A stretch of DNA of 64,000 bases from Mucor racemosus (Eukaryota > Mucoromycota > Mucoromycetes > Mucorales > Mucoraceae): NCBI GenBank assembly GCA_027405735.1, contig JAPEHQ010000010.1, positions 1,364,001-1,428,000 on the forward strand, written 5' to 3'. Positions 1 through 11,157 of the stretch are shown piece after piece; position 1 is the first letter of the stretch, and every line of letters begins with the position of its first letter. The notes beneath the pieces were generated by a model, which saw nothing but the letters and a program-made list of their open reading frames with translations, did no database searches and was not told the origin of the DNA. A program made the position numbers and the translations under genes.

Positions 1-425
1 AACTCAAGTCGTTAAACTGGATCAACCGACCTCAAGTTTTAAATTCATAACTCAAGTCGTTAAACTGGATTTTACGACCACAAACTTTCAAATAGCTACA
101 AGTCCAAGTCGTTAAACTGGTTCTACTGCTGACCACAATTGCTTCATCAATCAAGTCTCTAAACTGGAACTCTGACCACGGAATTAATTATCAATTATCC
201 AATGTCTTCAAAACTTAATTCTTTCCAGACCACAGATCAATCATCAAGTATCCAATGTCTTCTTCAAACTTGCTTATTACTAACCTTGACCACAGATTTA
301 ATTACCAATTATCCAATGTCTCCAACTTGATTCCTTCTTGCTCTCTGACCCCAGAATTAGTTACGTCTATTCAATGTCATCTTTTAAACTTGATCTCTCC
401 GTCACTCCCACTTTTGTCCACATAA
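1..425. repeat. degenerate tandem repeat upstream of an LTR
   Basis: About seven imperfect units of roughly 45-60 bp. The first units share AAGTCGTTAAACTGG; later ones share TCTGACCACAGAATTAATTA followed by ATTATCCAATGTCT. No open frame runs through it. A purine tract (about 477-489) and an LTR-like segment follow, so this is probably the non-coding 3' end of an LTR retrotransposon whose body lies before the window. That link is inference. Confidence 0.6.
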
Positions 426-492
426 TTTAGCTTAGTCTCTCGATGTCGCCACTAGTGTCACTCATCTCACTCTCTTGAGGAGGAGGAGGTAC

Positions 493-673
493 TGTAATGA
501 GTCAAACATTTCAGTTTCATTCATGCAAAACCTTGCCTCATTCCTTATATAAATACTACAAGGAAATCATTACATGATCCCTTGTAGATTTATCTGTCTT
601 GTTACACTCCCTTTACTTATATTTATTCACTAATAAATATCTAATTTACAAATAAGAACACCAACCTTCATCA
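493..673 (+). mobile_element. LTR of a retrotransposon (3' or solo LTR)
   Basis: The segment starts TGTAATGAGTC directly after a GGAGGAGGAGGT purine tract, the expected order of polypurine tract then 3' LTR, and ends in CA near 673. It carries a promoter-like TATATAAATA (about 547) and AATAAATATC near its end (about 632). Its second half resembles 29130-29225 (CTCCCTTTAC, then AATAAATATCTAATTTACAAA). No integrase or reverse transcriptase is in the window. The exact 3' end is uncertain. Confidence 0.5.
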
Positions 674-1304
674 ATCCAGTGATTGTCGTATATTTTCAGG
701 ATTGATAAATAGTACTTAAAAAAGAATACAATTATAAAAGAATGAGTAATTAATCAGTTCTTCAACTGTATAATAAAAACAAGATATCGTTTATTTAGAT
801 GTAAAAGTATGGCCTTTTATATTGATTAGACATTGAGATCCTGAGATGTAATTTAAGGCACTATTGAACTATTGGATCTGTTTGATAGTAATCTATGGAT
901 TGAAATGGATCAATCATAATTTAACCGTTCTTGCAGAGCTTGTGAGTTGTGTTGTTTCAATGCTGCGCTAAATATGCTTGGATGTTGATTTGATAACTAC
1001 TTGATTGGTTAACTGCTGGGATGAAATAATGTGGTGTCATAATTGAGGTCCAAGCGTTCTTGGTAATTACTGGATTAAACTTGGTACGCTAGGAGTTTCT
1101 TATATCCGATATCAAGACTTGCACTTCAATACATGTCGTAGTCAATAGATTGTAAGATGTATTGATACTGTAGAAGGTGATAATGTATGATACTAGTAGG
1201 TGGAATACAACAGTGATCACAAATTTATAACAGCAAGAATAATATCTATAAGCATATTATCCACCTTTGTTGTTAGTCCAAAATTATAGATCATTACACA
1301 AAAT
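674..1304. other. intergenic, no gene seen
   Basis: AT-rich sequence with no sizeable open frame and no recognised repeat partner elsewhere in the window. Confidence 0.5.
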
Positions 1305-2410
1305 AAGCAATATCTGTTACTATAATAAAATATAAAATTTTCTACTAGAAAAACCGTCTGTCATATCATACATTAATTAAAAAATTGCAAAAACGAGTCC
1401 GCAGAGCGACGCCGTAATTGAGCATAGCAAGATTGAACGGCTAAGTCTCTTATACTGTGGTAAATCTAAGTTTTTGAATAAAAAAGCATTTTTTTTTTAC
1501 TTTTTTTATATTTAACCATGTATGGTCTGAAAATTCAGTTTTTGTAGCGGACATTTTTGGAGACTCATTTTATCCTTACCAACACTCATGATTTAGATCA
1601 AAAAATAGAAAAATCAAATTTTGATACCAAAATAAACGTTTAAATATACTACATTGTGAGAGAAAATTGTAGCCATAGCTAATACAAGTTTTATAAAAGC
1701 TTAATATTAAATGTTAAGTAATGAAAATTTGCACTTTTCCCCCAAAAACGGAATTTTGGTTAAAGGATTTTCATGTAATATTTTGCAATAAAAATGTTTG
1801 TCATTTTTTATTGAGCAAATAGAGCACTAAATTTGGTACATGTGTATAATTTTTTTTTGATAATTAGTATTATAATTAGCTCTAGATTTGCAAAATCAGA
1901 AAAAAAAATTTAAAAAATGTCAAAATTGATGATCTGGACAAGAACAATTTTTGAAATTAATATTCCGATTATAAGCCTTGTAAGTCTTAAAAATAAGAGA
2001 TTTCATAATACTTGAGAACTTTTTCAAGAATTAATGATGCTGTACCCACTTTATTCAAGCTTACTAATTTAAATATTCATACATGTTAATATTTTGTGGT
2101 AGTTTGTTTGATGATAATATAGTCTTACTTGATAATTAATGCGCTAGAGATGATTTACATTAAGTTTTAGTCTTACCCCTCGAACATCATAAACATAAAC
2201 ATGGCTATCACTGGGACCTATTGCCACCTTTTACCCTCTTTGTCCCAAGCCAATTTGTTCAATGCTTTACCAGAACAAACTTACTTTTGACCTATAAAAA
2301 TTGATTTATTAGTAAAATCAATTATTAATAACAAGCTAATAAGTAATAATTATGGTGTACCTTTGATAGTTGGTAGTGATATACAAGACAACATATTGTT
2401 TTCCCCTTCA
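1305..2410. repeat. dispersed repeat R1, copy 1 (5'-truncated)
   Basis: Closely matches 24050-25160 and 51410-52510: all three share GAAAAACCGTCTGT, the GC-rich stretch CCGCAGAGCGACGCCGTAAT, and a long AT-rich body. Near the right end the minus strand encodes a WD-repeat-like peptide (about 2200-2285; SGKALN...LAWDKEGKK), resembling the C-terminal repeat of cytoplasmic dynein intermediate chain. Copies 2 and 3 extend about 250 bp further left, so this copy is truncated. Confidence 0.75.
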
Positions 2411-2581
2411 AAAAGAAGGAAACTTAATCAAACCAACCACAGCAAAAAAATAGACCTGGTCCATATTGTAGTAAATTACATATCAGATTTTATGTACAGT
2501 ACATTAGCTTAAATGAAGATATATGCAATATAGTCATTACATCTAAAGGCCACAATATTTTACTTTGAATATATGTAGATT

Positions 2582-4194
2582 TACAGTAGGTCCACTACCA
2601 ATGTTCGCTTTTCAGCAAACTAAATTCGTTTTTTCATTTGACCTTATTTTTTTTATTGGAATCTATGCAAATGAGCAACATTTTTTTTATGTAGACGGAA
2701 AAGAAGGGTTATTGATGAACAAGAGGCTGAGACAATGGATTTGGAAGAAGAGGTTGACCCTTAACCTTAGTGCTTTGATGACTTTATCTCATTACTGAGA
2801 TTTTCAAAATCACTTTCCTATTGAAGCTACAGAAGAAATGGATGTAAAGATGGAGGAACTGGCTAACGAGTTAGAAGAAGAAGCGAAGAGTGGCAAGAAG
2901 TACAATGTGTACTCTGACAAACAAAAGTCGGTCTTCTTTTACTTTAACCGAATCAAGTCATGGAAGGCCGCCCCTTCAGCACGTAAGGCTCAAGTGGAAA
3001 TACGCACAGCGCAAAAATGGGGGAAGCGACTTAAAGAAGGTCCTGAGTGGAATATTTACGAGAAGCAGACGAATATGTTTAATCGAAAATCCTCGCAACT
3101 TCAGGAGGAACATAAAAAACATCTTCTTTATTCCTTCGATAAATACCCCAAGGAACAAGGCATGATGCAGTGGAAAGCTTAATAGAAGTATTTGAGAATT
3201 TCAGTTTGAAAGAAACCTTTGTTGGATGTTTCATCCTCAATGACTGTAACCTGACTGTAAAGAGAGCGACCTTGCAGCCTTTGGCAAGAAACAGCCCTGA
3301 TAATCTTGAAAAGCGCCACAGTTGGATAAATAAATGGGTAGAAACTACGGATATGAATTATCTACAAAACTGCGTCTTCGTGGACGAAGTTGGCTTCAAC
3401 ATCAATATGAAAAGTCCCAATGCCCGCTCAATCAGAGGTACGCCAGCAATGGTGGAAACACCAACTACCTGTGCTGTCATGCATAGTATTCTAGGGGTTA
3501 TAACAGCAAACGACATTATTGCAATTGAAATCAGAGAACTCCTAAAACCTAAAAAAGTGAAAATTGATGGAGGCAGGAAAAGAAAGAAGCCTGTAGCGAA
3601 AAAGAAGCTTAAGGGAACTGTCACTGGACATTATACAGCACGAGGTTTGTTTCTAAGATGCTAGATGATATGGAAAGGTTTTCTGAAATGAACAATTTCT
3701 ACATCATTATGGATAACGCACCAATTGATACTTGGCAAAATATTACAAATATGATTGAGGCTAGAGGCTATAGAGCTATATACCTCCCTTCTTATTCCCC
3801 TGAGCTGAATCCAATTGAAAACTTTTGGCCAATCCTCAAAGGTGCTGTCAAACGAAGTGTATTTCAGGAAGCTGAGGATTTAAAAACTAGAATTACCAAA
3901 GCTAGCGAAAACGTTAGCAAAAAAACTCTTCATAACACTGCTCAGGACTCTATTAATAATTCCCAAAAATGTCTTAACCGAGGACCACTTTAATAAACCT
4001 TTGGATAAATTAGCCTTCGTTAAAAAACACGAAAATTGAATATGATCAAAACCAACTTTGGTAAAAAGCGAATTTGGATGATGCAAATATGAAATTGAGC
4101 TACAGTATTACAAAAGCGAAATTTAAGCCAATAAAAAACTAACTTTGGGTTGTTCAAAAACGAATATTGGGAGTATTTTTATCCTCATTCTGTA
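2582..4194 (+). mobile_element. Tc1/mariner-type (IS630-like) DNA transposon, decayed
   Basis: The element encloses a broken DDE transposase. The left end TACAGTAGGTCCACTACCAA (2582) and the reverse complement of the right end (TACAGAATG... inward from 4194) both begin TACAG. They continue with similar inverted repeats of about 50 bp (CAATRTTCG.TTTT ... GTTTTTT). Both ends sit on TA, the target dinucleotide of this superfamily. Ends were identified by eye and may be off by a few bases. Confidence 0.65.
2838..3993 (+). pseudogene. Tc1/mariner/IS630-family transposase, frameshifted
   Basis: The coding sequence is split over three reading frames: 2838-3182 (N-terminal part, basic and helical, probably DNA binding), 3170-3664 and 3658-3993. 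The catalytic core is recognisable: VFVDEVGFN (first Asp), IIMDNAPID (second Asp) and SPELNPIENFWPILK (the D/E third position), the pattern of DDE_3-type transposases. One frameshift lies near 3160 and a second near 3640, where the segment joining the first two catalytic motifs is scrambled. Intact family members have one continuous frame of about 330-350 codons, so this copy should be inactive. Gene and element orientation agree with the inverted repeats at 2582 and 4194. Confidence 0.8.
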
Positions 4195-4583
4195 CTTATA
4201 CAAAATGAATATCGTTTGTACAAACAAATAAAGTGTCACTATTATGCATTTAGCATTTGTAAACAAAGTAATACATATGCAGATCAAACAAACTGACAGA
4301 TTGACTTGATATTTACTGCGTAAAAAGGTAATAAGCTTGGATCTTCTTTAAGATCCCATGATGCCAAATTGATCTTAATTTGGGTTTCTCTTTTTCTTTT
4401 CTTTTGTCTGCTGAGAGGGTCATCATTACGACTACATCATATTTTAATTGTCCGCATAGAGATTGCTACACTTACCTTTCACACACACAAAAGATACAGT
4501 GGAAAATAAATATCGTATATTATTGGTATCTTAAAGTTTCTTTTTCTCTTTTTCTTTCATATACACAGTATATACAAAAAATA
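4195..4583 (+). promoter_or_regulatory. upstream region of the ML-domain gene
   Basis: No gene is seen. The last 150 bases before the start codon are rich in C/T tracts (TTTCTTTTTCTCTTTTTCTTTC near 4538-4558), common in fungal core promoters. No clear TATA box immediately precedes the gene. Confidence 0.35.
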
Positions 4584-5145
4584 ATGAAATTACCGACTCT
4601 AGCTCTTGTATTTGGTGCCGTTCTTGGCTTGACTCAAGCTAGTTATTTACCTGGACTTCTTATCCAAGATAACGATGTTGGCTCTATATTACAAGATTCT
4701 ACAAAGTTGATAACTAACTGTGGCGATGCAAACGATATTTTAACGTAAGTAAACATGTGTATATGGGAAAAAAGGTTTATTATTAATCCTATATAATAGC
4801 ATTGATTATGTTGCTCTTTCACCCGACCCTCCCGTTAAAGGTGAAGATCTTCAAATCGATTTTAAGGGTTATTTATCCGAGACTGTACCCAACGGTACAG
4901 TTGTGGAAATTATTGTTAAATATGGTGTAGTTAGATTGATCCAAAAGAAGTTTGATTTCTGTGATAAAATCCAAGAAGTAGATGAAAAGTGCCCCATTCC
5001 CGAAGGCGATTTAACCTTTAACAAAGTCGTCGCTTTACCCAAGGAAATTCCTCCTGGAAAATATACTGTACATGCTGAAATTATTACACCTGAGAAGAAG
5101 CGTGTTGCCTGTCTTGTTGGACAAACCATCTTCCCTCGTAATTAA
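4584..5145 (+). CDS. secreted ML-domain (NPC2-like) lipid-binding protein
   Basis: Two exons, 4584-4744 and 4800-5145 (intron GTAAGT...ATAG), encode 168 aa. Residues 1-19 (MKLPTLALVFGAVLGLTQA) form a clear signal peptide. The rest matches the ML domain of fungal phosphatidylglycerol/phosphatidylinositol transfer proteins: a conserved Cys just after the N-terminus (LITNCGDANDIL), a central Cys pair (DFCDKI...DEKCPIP), the PPGKYTVHAEI strand and a late Cys (RVACLVG). Family members bind sterols or phospholipids in the vacuole/lysosome lumen or extracellularly. The start was chosen because it is the only Met preceding the signal sequence. The neighbour on the right is convergent (its stop is at 5260). 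Confidence 0.85.
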
Positions 5146-5259
5146 GAATAAACACTGTATAGTATTACATGCAACATTAGGTCTCTTTTTTATTATTTTT
5201 GAAAATGTGGATATATGTAGAATATGTTTATAGGTAATTTACACTGTAATTTTTTTTGT

Positions 5260-7023
5260 TTAATGAGGTTCAGATGCTTTGGCTGTATATTTGTCAAGTA
5301 ATAATTTATACTCTGATACAAATTTTTGCTTGAGCAGTTCGGCTTCTCTTTCATATTCATTCAAGAGGTCCCGAGATACATTTGTAGCACTATTTGTTGT
5401 CGCAGGATTTTTCTTGATAATTTCATAAATAGGAAAAATATCCTGTTGCTATATATAATATAAAATAAGTAAGAATAAAAGAAATATTTGACAATGAAGT
5501 ACCTGACGAACGGCTTGAAACTCTTCAGTATCAGAGCTTATATCCATATCTTCAACATCTTCTTGTGTCTGTACCTTAAAGCTTGCAAAATGGTATGACA
5601 GAGGTAATTTCTCGATTGATCTAAACTGATAAACTGATTTGTTGGGTAAATTTAACCATCCGCCAACATGATTAGCAACTCGAGATGTTAGTTGTTGAAA
5701 TGTATACTGGTTGTAAGATGGCCACTCATTTTTCTTTTGAAGTAACTCTTTGAATCCTTCTGCCTCTACAATTTCAGGATATTTTATTTGACGTTGATTC
5801 ATGAAATCAAACAACCTTTGTTCTACTGATCCCAATGTAATCATCCAGGCAACAGGAGTTTCAGGTGTTGCCTGCATTTTTTTGATAGTTTTACTGTCAA
5901 CTGTTGCACCTAAACTTATGACAAAGTCAATGGGTTTAAACTTATGCTGCGAAGATTCCAATGGATCTACAGGTTTTGTTTCAACACAAACACCATAATC
6001 TGCCTCCCACACATTTAATATATTAGAGAATCGATCACATTTTAATCCAATTTGCTTCGCTGCATCAGACAATAAACATTCTTCATTAAAATGTGTAGTT
6101 ACAAATGCCAATGTTAAATCACGATCTTGTAAATTAGCCAAAAGATTCTTAAAAAACAATCCTTTTCCTGATTCCGTTATGTCATGGTTAACAGGTAAGC
6201 TAAGCACATCTAATGAATGCTGAAAGTCGACCTTGTAGAATCGAATGTCTTTACTCAAGTCTTCATCACATTCACTCTGCTGTGTGGGCGTTGCAAAAAT
6301 AGGGATGATATTTTCAGGATAAGCGTATATCTTTGGACCTGCATTTTCAGAAAAAATATTACTATCCATCAACGAAACATCGTAAAGATTAGCAAATAAT
6401 GTAGTTGCAGTAGGTTTTGTGCTTGGTGGGACGATAATTTGGGTTTTGCTACTTGCTGCAGGTGATTTCGATGTTAAATCTATTGTATTTCTTTGAATTG
6501 GAGTAGTGATTTGTGTTTCGGTAGATTGAACATGTTTCATAGCTGCCTGTATCGTACCATTTTCTACTACAGGTTCAGTAGTCGATGTGCCAATTGAAGT
6601 GCTACCTTGCCCTGATGTAGGATATATTGTTTGTGTGTTTCCCAACTTCTGTCTTCTTTGTCGGTATTCAGATATATTCAATCGTATAGTTGGAAACTCT
6701 GTTGACAACACTACTGTATCGGCATCTGATCCATCTAAAAAATCGATATGTCCAAAAGGTTCTAACACAAGTTGATCCTCGTTTACAACCACCACCTCGT
6801 CCATTTCTTCATCTTCTGAATCGTTTGTAAATTTGAAAAGTTCATGAGGAAGCGGCTCCAAATAAAGCCTTTCCGAGTTTGGCTTATTGATGCTTTTGTT
6901 GGCTAAATCTTCTATTCTGTCTTGCTCGCGTATACGTTTCTCGAACTCTGAAATATCCCAATTTGCTGAAGCAGGCCTGCGATTTTTATCGAAAATTGGT
7001 AATAATCCGTCTAAAAAAGTCAT
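5260..7023 (-). CDS. putative HDA2/HDA3-like chromatin protein
   Basis: Two exons, 7023-5503 and 5448-5260 (intron GTACTT...ATAG), encode 569 aa. The N-terminal 200 residues are acidic and Ser/Thr-rich, hence probably disordered. Residues about 215-480 look like a compact fold with alternating strands and helices: LAFVTTHFNEECLL, then DYGVCVE, DFVISLGATVDSKTIKKM and VAWMITLGSVEQRLF. This order resembles the helicase-C-like fold of HDA1-complex subunits Hda2/Hda3, which lack ATPase motifs; that is inference from pattern, not a firm match. The C-terminal exon is charged and helical (LLNEYEREAELLKQKF), possibly coiled coil. It could instead be a lineage-specific nuclear protein. Start: first in-frame Met, with a 484-bp gap to the next gene. 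Confidence 0.55.
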
Positions 7024-7507
7024 AACTTTCTATGAGTTTGTGCAAGAAAGAATTGATAGATGTAATACTATAAAAGTCGTTTTGAAAAGGCTTTTTGAAT
7101 GTATTTAACGTGACTGTAGTAAACAGCAAATGCCAACAATATCATCGCACAAAGGACTCAAAATTAATCAGGTCTAGCTTTGCTTTTAAAGAATTTTTAC
7201 ATGTGATTAAAAGCAATAAACCTTAAAGCAACTTGATAAATTAAACTTTACTATGAAAAGTATGTACTGGTATTTTAATATTTGGTTGATGGCATTTCCT
7301 GTTCATGAAGGTTTAATTTTCTAATAAATGGGTATCACTATTTGGAATTATATAACAAAAATAATGTCTCAATGCAGCTTAGATTGCCAGGACTTACTAC
7401 TGAACGTTTAACTTGTAAATCTACCGTTCCTAAAATAGTGAAATAATCCTTTGAAATAAAAACATATCAACATAATCTTTTGTAAAGAACCATTTTATTG
7501 CTATAAT
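7024..7507. other. intergenic: promoter of the HDA2/3-like gene and 3' flank of the CWF19-like gene
   Basis: No open frame or repeat is seen. The region separates two minus-strand genes. Confidence 0.5.
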
Positions 7508-9671
7508 TTAATCTAATGAAAAATCAAAAGGCTTGAATGCAGCTTTGAAGAGACCAGCATATTTCTTCTCCTCTTCCTCAGTTTGACTACATGCCTTCCA
7601 GTCTTCACGTTCGGGAGCACCCAATACATGAGCCATTACCAATCTAAAGTTAAATCAATTAGTCCACTAATTCGATATAATCCATTGAATCTTTTTACCT
7701 TCCAAATTGTAAATTGAAACGTTCTTTAGGTCTAAGCAAATGTACTAGAGATTTACCATTAGGTAACTCCATTCTAAAGTAAGGAATTTCTGGGTTTTGC
7801 TTTATAGTTTATGTTAGTATTTGTTGCATTATAGAGAATAATTCATACTTACAGGCAGTTGATCAATAAGATCCATACCAGCCAATGCAGCCTGTTCTCT
7901 CGCAATTTTCTCTACTTGATCTGACTTAGACTTTGGCACAGGCACCACTTGAATATGTGCATGAGCCATGCCTCTAAATGATTCTCTTGATACTTCAAAC
8001 AACACCAAATCTTGATCATATTGATCAAATAAACGACGAATTGCACTCTTGTATTTTTCGAGTTCTGCAACCACTTCGATTTGTGATTCCATAGGAATCT
8101 TTCCAAATGTTGGATAATGTGTAATGGGAATTAATAAGAGATGACCCAAGCCAGGCACCTTACATTCGTTATCATTAGATGAGATAACAGGACCCTTGGC
8201 AAGTGTTACATATAATTCTGTTCCAATGGATACAATCAAATGCTTTTCAACCTTTGGATTTGCTAAACAAAACCAGCATGAATCCACTAAAATCGAAAAC
8301 AAAATAAGTTTACAATTGTCTCCAACACTATTAAAAAAAAACTTACATTTGGGTTGTTCACCTCTAGGTTGCCTTAATTGTCTATCAGGACAATCTTTTA
8401 TAAAATGACCAGGCTGCTTACAAATATTACAAACATATCCTTCAGGAGGTACACCACCAGAAACATCTCCACCTTGAGGGCAATCTCTAATATTATGACC
8501 TTTCTCGTTACATTTTCTACATACATAATCTGCAGCAACTTGTGGACAGTCCTTGATATAATGGCCAGGAACATGACACTTTTTGCAGACATATCCCTCT
8601 CTAGGAATATCAGCAACCTTTGCTCGTTTAGCATCCTCGCCCCAAAAAAAGGATCCATTATCATCAGCACTGTCTGCATGCTTTCTCTTATTACCTGAAA
8701 ATAAAGGCACAAATGGACATTCGGTAGTGTTTTCAGGTAAATTCTCTAATGCTTCCTTGGATGCTTTTGACATGGGCACTAAATTGAAAGCATAAAACCA
8801 CTATAATAAAAATTAGTCTAATTCAAAATGAATGTTAAAATGCTTACCCTTTGCTTTTCTTTATTTAAAGCTGGACCCAAACCTATAAAGCGAGTAGCGT
8901 GATCAGCAGGTCTTTCATCCTGTCCAAAACCACTAACGATGTTCTTGTAAGGTTCACGTTCATAAAATAGATTCTGAGAAGCAGCAAAATGATATCTAGG
9001 TTTTAATGCAGCTGCCAATTCTGAAATATGCAATGATGATTTATCTTCTTCAAGTGTCAATGGTGCAGCTGTTAACTCAGTGATATCTTGAGGCCATTCA
9101 TAAGATAATAAGAAATCTACACCAGGAGGCAAGGTGACAGGTAGTTTGGTAAGGCATAGTTTCTCCACATCGCTTTTATTGTAGGTAGTGGGTGTTGATT
9201 GTTCATCGAATTTACCGGAAATAAAGGCAATCTTGAGACCATCAGAAGTGGTTAATACACCTTGCTTCCCAAGATAATAAAGGTTAGAACAAACTTCGCC
9301 ATCTGTAGTTGCAATATGATTTTTAATGGCTTCAGGGAAAGGCTGATCACCAAGGATAAAATAAGTAGTGAGAGGAACTAGGTGTACAGTTATTTGACTG
9401 TTCAGCAATAAATCTTGAAATATTTACCCTCTATTTTATCGCTAATCAATTCTTGAATATCTTCTTCTGTGGTTTCAGAACTAAAGAAGTTACCTGTACA
9501 TAAGTGAACATCAAAAGGACCATATTTTTCGTGGATTTGCTTGGCTTTGGTAAACAAATCTTTAAATTTGCCATTTGTTGACCCAGTAACAAGACTAGAA
9601 AACAATCAATTTGAGTTGTCTGATTAATATCTATTTGTATCCAAAACTTACACTTTGATATTGCCAGACAT
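7508..9671 (-). CDS. CWF19-like protein 1 / Drn1 family RNA-processing protein
   Basis: Seven exons: 9671-9652, 9594-9428, 9377-8848, 8800-8347, 8286-7853, 7799-7699 and 7643-7508, giving 613 aa. Residues 1-230 match the metallophosphatase-like N-terminal domain of CWF19L1/Drn1 (MSGNIKVLVTGSTNGKF, FDVHLCTGNFF, VPLTTYFILGD, FLLSYEWP). Three CCHC zinc knuckles follow at about 311-324, 333-346 and 363-376 (CxxCxxxGHxxxxC). The C-terminal half has the two CwfJ domains: a HIT-like region with SCWFCLANP, HLLLIPITHYP and AHAHIQVVPVP, then the FRMELPNGK / RFNLQFGR block. The family works with lariat debranching enzyme in intron turnover. The very short first exon (20 nt) is supported by phase and by the motif it completes. 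Confidence 0.85.
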
Positions 9672-11157
9672 AATTGATGTATTCTGACAAGCAGTAGAAG
9701 TGTCTTGATTGTTATTTTAAAGCAAAAAAATTTCCAGTAGACTCGTCTAATTATTAAATGTCAGTTTTGGCCATTGTCACAGTAATTTACGGGTGGTATA
9801 ATGAAAGTTGTTTCTTCAATTATAACGCTTCATACACATACACACAAGCAAAAAGTAACGTACAAGAGTCGCACTCTTATTTTTTAGCATTTAAAAACAG
9901 TTCAATCAAGTTTTTATTATCAACGTTCCCTTTATTTTCTGATCGTTTCTTCTCATGGAAACATTGTATGGAGCCTTTAAAACATATTATTTTGGCGTTG
10001 AATTTATTTATCTAAAAGTTTAACCTTACATATTTGATGCATATTGTACATAGTCTACTCTCATATTTTTTTTTTATTCTATCAAGTAATCATTAGCTTG
10101 ATTATACAAGCTGTTTCAAGTTTTGAAAGCATGATTTTGGAGATGAAACCGAATTCAAACGCCGGTTCTTCTCTCTCGCCAGATCCTCAAAAATGACATT
10201 TTGGAAAAAAAATCATTTTTCCGCATATTTCTTCAAAAATTATTAATTAATGCTATAAACTTTATTAATTAACGTAGGTAGAGAATTAAATTTTGCGTCG
10301 AATGGTGGTGTTTTTTTAAAAAAATTTCACCAAAATATTTGCACAATTTGAGAAAGTAAAAATAATAGTTTTTTCAACAAAAGTCTGTATCACGAATAAT
10401 TAAAAGCCAAATAACTGCTTGGATATGATTCTCTAAAAAAATACGATCATTTTGGACTTAGGATATATATAGTGAAAAATCCCGATTTTGGGGTCAAAAT
10501 ATGGGTTGAGCGATTTTTGTCAATTTTTGCCTATGTCTGTAAGGGTTAAGAGGTCGATCCTCATCATGTTTTTTATCACCCCAAAAATTCAAGATAAAAA
10601 TATAGAAACAAGGTATTTGATCCAAGAAATAGTTTTGATCGGATTTGAGCTTCAGATTTGAACAAAAAGTGCATAAAACAATTCTTTAAAAATACAGATT
10701 TTTTGTTGATTTCAACAGAAATATGGGTAATTGGAGATATATATCAAGTAATGCAATTGCACTTGCGTATTTTATTTCACTCATTAGATCAACAGGTAAT
10801 AACATTGCATTATATTTTTATTGAAGCGCCTATTTTGAAGCAGTTACACAGTGTATAGTGCGAATTCTTTAAGCTGAAATTCTGAAATTTTATACCAAAA
10901 TAGCGTGCCTCAAGAAATCTATTAGGTTCATCTTGGTTAAATCTTACATGGTTATTGCGTTAAAACAAGGAAATTCTAAGAATAAAGCTTTTAGTATGAT
11001 ATAAGTCTTTAATTTATTCTTATATATGTATATATGATGCAAATGTTATATGCGGCTAACAAGAAAATTGGTATACCATAGATAAAATTAGATAACGTAT
11101 ATAAAATCAAGTAGTTAAATTATTTAATGGCACCCTTCATAGTTCTCTATGTTAAAT
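9672..11157. other. intergenic, no gene seen
   Basis: About 1.5 kb, very AT-rich, with small open frames only. The stretch 10140-10900 has long A/T runs and resembles decayed repeat sequence, but I found no second copy in the window. Confidence 0.5.
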